A stretch of DNA of 64,000 bases from Candidatus Ferrigenium altingense. Lineage in GTDB: Bacteria > Pseudomonadota > Gammaproteobacteria > Burkholderiales > Gallionellaceae. How positions within the stretch are numbered: position 1 is the stretch's first letter; the number at the start of each line of letters is the position of its first letter. The translations under genes and the position numbers were made by a program. A model generated the notes under the pieces. That model searched no databases and had not been told where the DNA came from. It saw only the letters and a list, made by a program, of their open reading frames with translations. The DNA lies in contig JAHRYS010000005.1 of the NCBI GenBank assembly GCA_020621985.1, positions 48,226-112,225 on the forward strand, read 5' to 3'. Shown piece by piece: positions 1-5,271 of this stretch.

Positions 1-399
1 CTGCGCCAGCATGTGGATGATGAGATTTCCATCGGCGATTATGTGTTGTCCGGTGGCGAGTTGGCGGCGATGGTGTTGATGGATAGTCTGGTGCGGCAAC
101 TGCCCGGTGTGTTGGGTGATGCCGAATCGGCCGAGCAGGATTCGTTCGTGCAGGGCTTGCTGGATTGCCCTCACTACACCCGCCCGGAACAGTTTAATGG
201 TGAAGCCGTGCCCCCGGTGCTGTTGTCCGGCAATCATGCCGAGATACAGCGCTGGCGGCTTCAGCAGTCGTTGGGCAGGACGTGGTTGCGCAGGCCGGAT
301 CTATTGGCCAAGCGTGATTTGACAAAAGAGGAGTCTCGGCTTCTGGCGGCATTTCAGGATGCCTATCAGAAGGAACAAGATCCGATAACCAAGGAGTAG
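1..399 (+). CDS. trmD: tRNA (guanine-N1)-methyltransferase, C-terminal part
   Basis: This is the last 132 codons of TrmD, the SPOUT-fold enzyme that makes m1G37 in tRNAs using S-adenosylmethionine. The reading frame is open from the first base of the window, so the true start lies upstream. The conserved active-site stretch [16 protein letters not shown] is present, followed by the family's [12 protein letters not shown] and the C-terminal helical domain with HYTRPE. It is followed four bases later by rplS, the standard end of the rpsP-rimM-trmD-rplS ribosomal operon. The identification is secure; only the upstream part is missing. Confidence 0.96.
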   Translation: MRQHVDDEISIGDYVLSGGELAAMVLMDSLVRQLPGVLGDAESAEQDSFVQGLLDCPHYTRPEQFNGEAVPPVLLSGNHAEIQRWRLQQSLGRTWLRRPDLLAKRDLTKEESRLLAAFQDAYQKEQDPITKE

Positions 400-403
400 C
401 AAA

Positions 404-766
404 GTGAATTTGATCGAAACATTGGAACAAGAAGAAATCGCCCGTCTGGGCAAAGCCATTCCCTTATTTTCGCCCGGCGACACCGTCGTGGTCAGCGTGA
501 ACGTGGTTGAAGGTGAGCGCAAGCGCGTTCAGGCTTTCGAGGGTGTCGTGATCGCCAAGCGCAATCGCGGCCTGAATTCAGCGTTCATCGTGCGCAAGAT
601 TTCTGCCGGTGAAGGCGTGGAACGCACCTTCCAGACTTACTCGCCGATCATCGCCAGCATCGAAGTGAAGCGTCGCGGCTCGGTTCGCCGCGCCAAGCTG
701 TACTACCTGCGCGACCGCTCCGGCAAGTCGGCACGTATCAAGGAAAAGCTCGCAATCCGCGGTTAA
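404..766 (+). CDS. rplS: 50S ribosomal protein L19
   Basis: This 120-residue protein has the usual L19 length and signatures: N-terminal [31 protein letters not shown], and the C-terminal [21 protein letters not shown]19 sits at the 30S-50S interface. The start is a GTG four bases after the trmD stop, with purine-rich sequence (aaggag) a few bases upstream inside the end of trmD. An intrinsic terminator follows 25 bases after the stop, closing the operon. Confidence 0.97.
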   Translation: MNLIETLEQEEIARLGKAIPLFSPGDTVVVSVNVVEGERKRVQAFEGVVIAKRNRGLNSAFIVRKISAGEGVERTFQTYSPIIASIEVKRRGSVRRAKLYYLRDRSGKSARIKEKLAIRG

Positions 767-791
767 ACGCCGGCTGGTTTTTCTGCATGAC

Positions 792-819
792 AAAAACGGG
801 AGCGCGAGCTCCCGTTTTT
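792..819 (+). terminator. Intrinsic terminator after rplS
   Basis: A perfect 12-bp stem (AAAAACGGGAGC with its reverse complement) closes a four-base loop and ends in a T run. It lies 25 bp after the rplS stop and just before the ogt start. Confidence 0.9.
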
Positions 820-841
820 ATTTGTGCGCTATCATCGCAGT

Positions 842-1396
842 ATGGACTACCAGGCAAAATTAAAAGTACCGTTCGGCGTGCTCGGCATCCGCTGCTCTGA
901 GGATGCGCTGACAGGCATCGATTTTCTGCCGGCCAGCGAAAAGCCGCAGCGCGCCACCGGCGCATTTGCCGAATCCGTGTGCGCACAGTTGCTGCGTTAT
1001 CTGGAAAACCCGGATGCGCAATTTTCCGTGCCGCTCGAACTGAACGGCACCCCGCACCAGCAAAAAGTCTGGCAAGCCATGCTGGCCATTCCGCGCGGAC
1101 AAACGCGCAGCTACGGCGAGCTGGCCGCCGAGTTGAAATCCTGCGCACAGGCCGTCGGCCAGGCCTGCGGCGCAAACCCGATCCCCGTCATCGTTCCCTG
1201 CCACCGCGTGGTGGGCAAGGCCGGCCTGGGCGGCTTTGCCCGCCACACGAGCGGTGATCCTCTGGATATTAAACGCTGGTTGCTGGCGCATGAGGGAGCA
1301 ACAAAACCGGAGTCCGTCATTCCCGCGAAGGCGGGAATCCAGTCCGATAAAAGCGCTGGATTCCGGGTCAAGCCCGGAATGACAAAACCAAAGTGA
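842..1396 (+). CDS. ogt: Methylated-DNA--[protein]-cysteine methyltransferase
   Basis: This suicide enzyme repairs O6-alkylguanine by transferring the alkyl group to its own cysteine. The active-site PCHRV motif places the acceptor at Cys120 of 184 residues, preceded by the DNA-binding helix region IPRGQTRSYGELA. I chose the ATG at 842 (MDYQAKLKV) rather than an upstream GTG at 824 because it matches the expected N-terminus. The fold ends near residue 153. The last 30 or so residues are encoded by a palindromic intergenic repeat (1316-1383), so the C-terminal tail is probably an add-on. The stop overlaps the xerD start as GTGA, suggesting translational coupling. Confidence 0.93.
   Translation: MDYQAKLKVPFGVLGIRCSEDALTGIDFLPASEKPQRATGAFAESVCAQLLRYLENPDAQFSVPLELNGTPHQQKVWQAMLAIPRGQTRSYGELAAELKSCAQAVGQACGANPIPVIVPCHRVVGKAGLGGFARHTSGDPLDIKRWLLAHEGATKPESVIPAKAGIQSDKSAGFRVKPGMTKPK
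1316..1383. repeat. Palindromic repeat inside the 3' end of ogt
   Basis: Two hairpins face each other: GTCATTCCCGCGAAGGCGGG at the left and a mirror copy ending CCGGAATGAC at the right. This is the common proteobacterial CATTCCCGCGAAGGCGGGAA intergenic repeat type. Here it is read through in frame as the ogt C-terminus and stops five bases or so before the GTGA junction with xerD. Confidence 0.85.
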
Positions 1397-2289
1397 ACAA
1401 CGCTGAGTTACTCGACGAATTCTGCGACAACCTGTGGCTGGAAGACGGCCTGTCGCGCAACACGCTGGACAGCTACCGGCGCGACCTGACCAAGTTCGCG
1501 CTCTGGCTGGAACAGCAGCGCGGCGCATCCATTCTGCAAGCCACGCACGGCGACATGCAGGGTTATCTCGCCCATCTGGTCACGGTACAAAAAGCCAAGC
1601 CCAGCAGCACCGGGCGCAACATCTCCAGCCTCAAGCGGCTGTTCCGCTATCTGCTCCGGCAAGGCAAGATCGCCACCGATCCCACCTTGCAAATCGACAC
1701 GCCCAAGCTGCCGCGCAACCTGCCCAAGAGCCTCACCGAGCAGGATGTCGAACAACTGCTCGATGCGCCGGACACCCAGACCCCGCTGGGCCTGCGCGAC
1801 CGCACCATGTTCGAAGTGCTGTACGCCACCGGCCTGCGTGTGTCGGAGCTGGTGACGCTGCGCATCACGCAGGTGAGCATGGACATGGGCGTGGTGCGCG
1901 TGATGGGCAAGGGCAGCAAGGAGCGCCTGGTGCCGCTCGGCGAAGAAGCGCTGGACTGGCTGCGCCGCTATCTCGCCGACGGGCGCGGCGTGCTGCTCGG
2001 CAAACAGATGACCGATGCGCTGTTCGTCACCGCCAGAGGCGAAGGCATGACGCGCCAGATGTTCTGGTATCTGATCAAGAAGCACGCCAAGCACGGCGGG
2101 CTGAACAAGCCGCTGTCGCCGCACACCCTGCGCCACGCCTTCGCCACACATCTGCTGAACCACGGCGCGGACTTGCGCGTCGTGCAGATGTTATTGGGCC
2201 ATGCGGATATTTCCACGACGCAGATTTACACCCATGTCGCGCGGGAGCGGTTGAAGCAGTTGCATGCGATGCATCATCCGAGGGGGTGA
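1393..2289 (+). CDS. xerD: Site-specific tyrosine recombinase XerD
   Basis: XerD acts with XerC at dif to resolve chromosome dimers. The 298-residue protein has the N-terminal SAM-like DNA-binding domain (LLDEFCDNLWLEDGLSRNTL, residues 5-24) and the catalytic domain with ATGLRVSELVTLR, the HxLRHxFAT box (HTLRHAFATHLL), GHADISTTQIYTHV with the nucleophilic tyrosine, and the typical end ERLKQLHAMHHPRG. The start is a GTG inside the ogt stop (GTGA). The N-terminal sequence favours XerD over XerC. Its own stop is overlapped by the start of a decayed toxin gene. Confidence 0.94.
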   Translation: MNNAELLDEFCDNLWLEDGLSRNTLDSYRRDLTKFALWLEQQRGASILQATHGDMQGYLAHLVTVQKAKPSSTGRNISSLKRLFRYLLRQGKIATDPTLQIDTPKLPRNLPKSLTEQDVEQLLDAPDTQTPLGLRDRTMFEVLYATGLRVSELVTLRITQVSMDMGVVRVMGKGSKERLVPLGEEALDWLRRYLADGRGVLLGKQMTDALFVTARGEGMTRQMFWYLIKKHAKHGGLNKPLSPHTLRHAFATHLLNHGADLRVVQMLLGHADISTTQIYTHVARERLKQLHAMHHPRG

Positions 2290-2569
2290 ATATCATCACC
2301 CATCGTCGGATTGTGGCGGCACAGAAGGCGCATCCGCAGTGCGCCAGTGCGCTGGGTCAAGGGTATCGCCTTTGCAAAAAAGCCGAGTGGCACAATTTTG
2401 CAGGATTGCAACACTCTTTCCCAGCGCCGATAAAGTGGGTGACATATTTGTGTTCGATATCGGAGGAAACAAGCTTCGCCTGATTGCTGCGATTCATTTC
2501 AATACGGGGCGAGTGTTTATCCGGGCGGTATTGGCGCACAAGGAATATGACCAAGGAGGCTGGAAATGA
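2286..2569 (+). pseudogene. higB: Frameshifted HigB-family toxin
   Basis: The first part reads NIITHRRIVAAQKAHP in the frame of the GTG at 2286, which overlaps the xerD stop. From about 2420 the homology continues in another frame as PSADKVGDIFVFDIGGNK and ends AHKEYDQGGWK at 2569. Joined, the two parts give a normal-length HigB (RelE-fold mRNA interferase, HigB_toxin family). The shift fits loss of one C from a CCCC run at 2420-2422. The stop overlaps the higA remnant as ATGA, the usual layout of this toxin-first module. A sequencing error could mimic a single shift, but the partner antitoxin is also damaged. Confidence 0.8.
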
Positions 2570-2978
2570 ACGCAAGACTTAAGGCAGCAATACAACACTG
2601 GAGTTATGTCGCGCCAGTGCTGCAACCAGCGCGCAATGCGAAAGAATATGCCGCCCTGGTCGAAGCGCTCGATGCGGCGCTCGATGCGGGAGGCGCTGAT
2701 GAAACTCACCCGCTCGCCCGGCTGGCGGAGTATCTGGGCGAGTTGATTGCTGAATACGAAGCCAAAGACAAGATGCCGCCAGCGGCGACAGGTGCCGAGG
2801 TTTTACGTTACCTGATGCAGCGCGATAACTTGCGCCAGATAGACCTGCCTGAGCTGGGCAGCCAAGGTGTCGTGTCAGGATTGCTGTCCGGGCGGCGCGA
2901 TTTCAATGCTCGTCAGGCCCTCGTCAGGCCAAGGCGTTGGCAGCGCGATTCGGAGTTTAGCCGGCAATGTTTTTGTAA
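2566..2978 (+). pseudogene. higA: Degraded HigA-family antitoxin
   Basis: The N-terminal two thirds are an intact HigA-like antitoxin, with VLRYLMQRDNLRQIDLPELG leading into the HTH and ending LSGRRDFNARQ. Then an 11-bp tandem duplication (2909-2919 and 2920-2930) shifts the frame. Removing it restores AKALAARFGV followed by an in-frame TAG at 2958-2960 and then PAMFL and TAA, which matches the family's VSPAVFL end. So two separate lesions are present. The open frame as it stands runs on to 3003 with unrelated sequence. Confidence 0.82.
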
Positions 2979-2985
2979 CCAAAGA

Positions 2986-3003
2986 CAACACCGCCGGGGG
3001 TAG
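2986..3003. repeat. 18-bp fragment of the 118-bp cassette-flanking repeat
   Basis: The sequence caacaccgccgggggtag is identical to one end of the 118-bp repeat found at 45399-45516 and, inverted, at 47553-47670. Only this end is present here, directly after the higA remnant. Confidence 0.75.
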
Positions 3004-3008
3004 TGGAA

Positions 3009-3103
3009 ATCAATTCGAGCCTGACCCCTTTGGCCTTCTGATGGATGAGTTGCTGACGCGGGCTTGGGCGTAGGCGAGATCAATTCAAGCTTGGCCCATT
3101 TGG
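3009..3103. repeat. Pair of 25-bp direct repeats
   Basis: Copies at 3009-3033 and 3079-3103 start ATCAATTC and end TTTGG and agree at 21 of 25 positions. The CGAGCCTGACCCC core resembles sequence often found near REP-associated (RAYT/IS200-like) transposase genes, but no transposase is present here. That link is inference. Confidence 0.5.
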
Positions 3104-3120
3104 TTCGCTTTTTTGCTAAA

Positions 3121-3450
3121 AGCCCCGCCCGTTTAACTGGGCGGGAGCTACGCTAAACTTTTACAAGAAAGAAAAAGCACTCCGCGGTACGTGGGAAAAC
3201 AGTCTTCCCTGTACGATAGTGACGGAACGATTTAGCGAAAACCCACTTTTTTCCCGGTGGTGCCGGAAAGGGTGGAGTTGCCATGATTATCTCCTGTAGA
3301 CCCTTTGACACTCGCTAGGATTCGTTGCATCATTCGCGCCGTTGCACAGCTCGATGCATTAATCTAGGTCGAGCCTCCCGGTGAGTGGTCTACTAGAACC
3401 CGTGGGAGATCGTAATCCGGCGCGGCTGGTACCCGTGCCGGATTATTTTT
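3121..3450 (+). ncRNA. Candidate structured RNA with terminator
   Basis: No credible reading frame covers this stretch, but several helices can be drawn on the plus strand. P1 pairs 3121-3130 with 3139-3149 with one bulged A. P2 pairs CGCTAAA (3151-3157) with TTTAGCG (3231-3237) over a distance. P3, enclosed by P2, pairs 3187-3190/3193-3197 with 3205-3209/3211-3214. P4 pairs GCTCGA (3349-3354) with TCGAGC (3369-3374). P5 pairs CTCCC (3375-3379) with GGGAG (3404-3408). The segment ends in a strong terminator whose T run lies on the plus strand. I do not recognise the family. The call rests on structure, strand-specific termination and absence of coding potential. Confidence 0.5.
3414..3450 (+). 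terminator. Intrinsic terminator of the candidate RNA
   Basis: AATCCGGC (3414-3421) pairs perfectly with GCCGGATT (3437-3444) and is followed by ATTTTT. The T run exists only on the plus strand, so it would end a plus-strand transcript and not the minus-strand gene whose stop codon overlaps it. Confidence 0.75.
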
Positions 3451-4175
3451 CATTCCGAGCTTTGTAAGGCTTTTTCAACTTTCTTCAACATTGCCTGCAC
3501 GATTAACATGTCCTCTGGTTCGTGCACTTCAATAGTTGAATTGATACCTGGCCCAGTTACCCTTACAACATAAACTTTCTGATGAGCAGATACGGCGTCA
3601 TCTTTCTCTTGGGGTTGAGAGGGTTGCGATGTCCGAGCATTGGTTTCCTGTGAGTTATCTGATTGCGCGTTGACTCGTTCTTCTTCACCTGAAGATTCAC
3701 CGAGCGCGATATCAATTAACCGATTGTTTTCCCCCAATAGGCCAGACTGTTTGGCTCCATCAATAAAGTAAGAAGCTATGCGTGATGCCCAATCATCCGG
3801 CACTTCAAACTCTCTAATTAATAACTTTTCGAAATGTGTAATTGGTATTTCTTTGCCAACGAAGCGATCGTAAATGCTTCGAAAGAGGATGGGAGAAAGC
3901 AGCACTCGTCGCAGTTTTTCACTGCTTTCTTCGGGTGTGTAAGCGAGCTTATAGTCCTTATATAGGGCTGCTGTGGATAACCTCTGGCTTTTACTTACCA
4001 CTAGACCAAATTTAATGGTGGCGGATACCAACGCGCTGAATGCACCACTTACTTTTCTATTTAGGCGCTCTGCGGCCATCTCTGATGAGCACTCTCCACC
4101 CAAATCATCAACAGCCTTGGCTAGTTCTAAGGCTGACTTGAGTGAGGCTCGTGGGTAATCAATAATTTTTGGCAT
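3450..4175 (-). CDS. Unknown protein with a possible N-terminal winged helix
   Basis: This 241-residue protein is not confidently recognised. Residues 1-165 look like a folded, helix-rich domain (IDYPRASLKSALELAKAVDD, then a segment rich in hydrophobic repeats), loosely reminiscent of DUF5343-type winged-helix proteins. Residues 165-200 are a Ser/Gln/Glu-rich linker. The C-terminus (VYVVRVTGPGINSTIEVHEP and a short helix) may be a separate small domain. It lacks a signal peptide and membrane segments. The gene is clearly more AT-rich than the core genes around it and stands alone between a decayed and an intact toxin-antitoxin module, so horizontal origin is likely. An untested guess is a defence- or mobile-element-related regulator. 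Confidence 0.7.
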   Translation of the reverse strand: MPKIIDYPRASLKSALELAKAVDDLGGECSSEMAAERLNRKVSGAFSALVSATIKFGLVVSKSQRLSTAALYKDYKLAYTPEESSEKLRRVLLSPILFRSIYDRFVGKEIPITHFEKLLIREFEVPDDWASRIASYFIDGAKQSGLLGENNRLIDIALGESSGEEERVNAQSDNSQETNARTSQPSQPQEKDDAVSAHQKVYVVRVTGPGINSTIEVHEPEDMLIVQAMLKKVEKALQSSE

Positions 4176-4363
4176 AACTCTCTCCGGTTGTATGATGGAG
4201 AGGATAATAAGCCAAATAGGTTTTTAATGTCAAGCTTTAGAGCTATCTTTTGCTCTTATTGGAAAGAGTTTATCGGGAGCATTTGTAGTTACACTTATTA
4301 ATCAATAAATTGCGCGATGATGCTAAACTCTTTATTGTGCATATTTGTGTTGTTTGGTGGTTG
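4176..4363. other. AT-rich intergenic stretch
   Basis: This short AT-rich region contains the presumed promoter of the minus-strand gene ending at 3450. I see no reading frame or clear repeat in it. It ends where the mutS-like fragment begins. Confidence 0.5.
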
Positions 4364-4477
4364 CTATAACAACTTCCTCAGTTGATACAGCCACTCCAGC
4401 GCATCCTTCTGGCTCAATTCATCCGGCTGCAATTCGCGCAACGACTTCAACGCTGGGTGCTCTTCTGGTTCAGGGTT
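4364..4477 (-). pseudogene. Diverged copy of the mutS 3' end
   Basis: Read on the minus strand, this segment encodes [20 protein letters not shown] and continues to LYQLRKLL and a TAG stop. It aligns codon for codon with the end of the resident MutS ([20 protein letters not shown] to LYTLKKLL). By my count 24 of 111 bases differ from 5272-5382 (about 78% identity), with a 31-base identical block. It lies just beyond the higA stop in the same orientation as mutS. It has no start of its own and cannot be a functional gene. Confidence 0.88.
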
Positions 4478-4494
4478 CTGGTAGGGCAGAGCAA

Positions 4495-4923
4495 TCACAG
4501 AAATACTGCCGGTGATACATTGAAACGCTTTGCCAGCGCCTTCACCTGGCGCGTATTGAGTTCGCGCTTGCCGTTCAGTATCGCGGATACGATGCTTTGC
4601 CCGCCTAGTTCTTCGGCCAGGTCAGTTTGTTTGAGGTTGTGCTCTTCCATCAGGTAGGCAAGCACCGCAGCGGGTTCTGCTTCTGGAAGAGTTTGATGTT
4701 TCGCTTCATAGGTTTCGACCTCTTTGGTCACGAGATCGAGCAGCGGCATCAGGCGATGCGATTCGTTTGCACCAATGCGGTCGAGCAATTCGCCCATGAC
4801 CAGCACGCGGCGTTTGTAATCTTTTTCGCTGGCGATCTGGCCGAGTGGCACGAGCTTGTTCAGTCCCTGCCAGGCAGATTGTACCGATGCAAGATCGAGA
4901 TGACGTTCAGCGACTACGTTCAT
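4495..4923 (-). CDS. higA: HigA-family antitoxin
   Basis: This 142-residue antitoxin begins MNVVAERHLDLASVQSAW. It has a helical N-terminal part and a C-terminal Xre-type HTH (EHNLKQTDLAEELGGQSIVS, ending LAKRFNVSPAVFL). The ATG at 4923 overlaps the higB stop as ATGA, which indicates translational coupling and toxin-first order. It should neutralise HigB and repress the module through the palindrome upstream of higB. The frame extends upstream to 4956, but the ATGA start fits the family. The stop lies about 17 bp from the mutS-like fragment. Confidence 0.9.
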   Translation of the reverse strand: MNVVAERHLDLASVQSAWQGLNKLVPLGQIASEKDYKRRVLVMGELLDRIGANESHRLMPLLDLVTKEVETYEAKHQTLPEAEPAAVLAYLMEEHNLKQTDLAEELGGQSIVSAILNGKRELNTRQVKALAKRFNVSPAVFL

Positions 4924-5225
4924 TTTCGTTTGCTCCTTTTGCGGTCCTTGTTCCACTGGTCGTATTCGGCATGGGTAAAAAATTCCTTGATATAAACCCG
5001 CTGATATCGGTAGTGGATGATCGTTATCAGCCGATAGTTATTGCCTTTGATATTGAAAACCGTATACGGGTCGGCAAAGTCCGCAGACGGCAGTGCGGCG
5101 CGTATGGCATGGATGTCCGAAAAATCCGTCTTCTCGAAAATTTTTCGCCAACTCGCGAGAGCATCAGCGGCATCGGCATGGCGGGCGGCATGGCCATCCA
5201 GCGTTTTCTTCTTGATGACATTCAT
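4920..5225 (-). CDS. higB: HigB-family toxin (mRNA interferase)
   Basis: This 101-residue protein matches the HigB_toxin family, RelE-fold ribosome-dependent mRNases. It begins MNVIKKKTLDGHAARHADAA and carries the core VFNIKGNNYRLITIIHY, then VYIKEFFTHAEYDQW. The C-terminus is very basic. It is intact, unlike the copy after xerD. The promoter and operator lie directly upstream, and the predicted transcript starts only a few bases before the ATG with no Shine-Dalgarno sequence, so translation may be leaderless. It lies 46 bp behind the mutS stop in the same direction. Confidence 0.9.
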   Translation of the reverse strand: MNVIKKKTLDGHAARHADAADALASWRKIFEKTDFSDIHAIRAALPSADFADPYTVFNIKGNNYRLITIIHYRYQRVYIKEFFTHAEYDQWNKDRKRSKRK

Positions 5226-5234
5226 TTGGAAGTA

Positions 5235-5263
5235 AATATAGCAACTTGCTATATATGTGTCAA
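5235..5263 (-). promoter_or_regulatory. higBA promoter with palindromic operator
   Basis: On the minus strand, TTGACA (5258-5263) and TATATT (5235-5240) are separated by exactly 17 bp, a near-perfect sigma70 promoter. A 9-bp inverted repeat with one central base, ATATAGCAA-c-TTGCTATAT (5236-5254), covers the spacer and the -10. This is the expected place for HigA binding and autorepression. The predicted start is about three bases before the higB ATG. Confidence 0.85.
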
Positions 5264-5271
5264 GCGAGGGT

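Larger units (their letters stand above)
2979..3120. other. Repeat-rich junction without a gene
   Basis: Between the higA remnant and the candidate RNA I see only the 18-bp repeat fragment and the pair of 25-bp direct repeats. A short open frame ends at 3073 but has no recognisable relative. Confidence 0.6.

Noticed and set aside
3121..3450. Retron or group II intron
   Set aside because: There is no reverse transcriptase in the window and no domain V-like hairpin.
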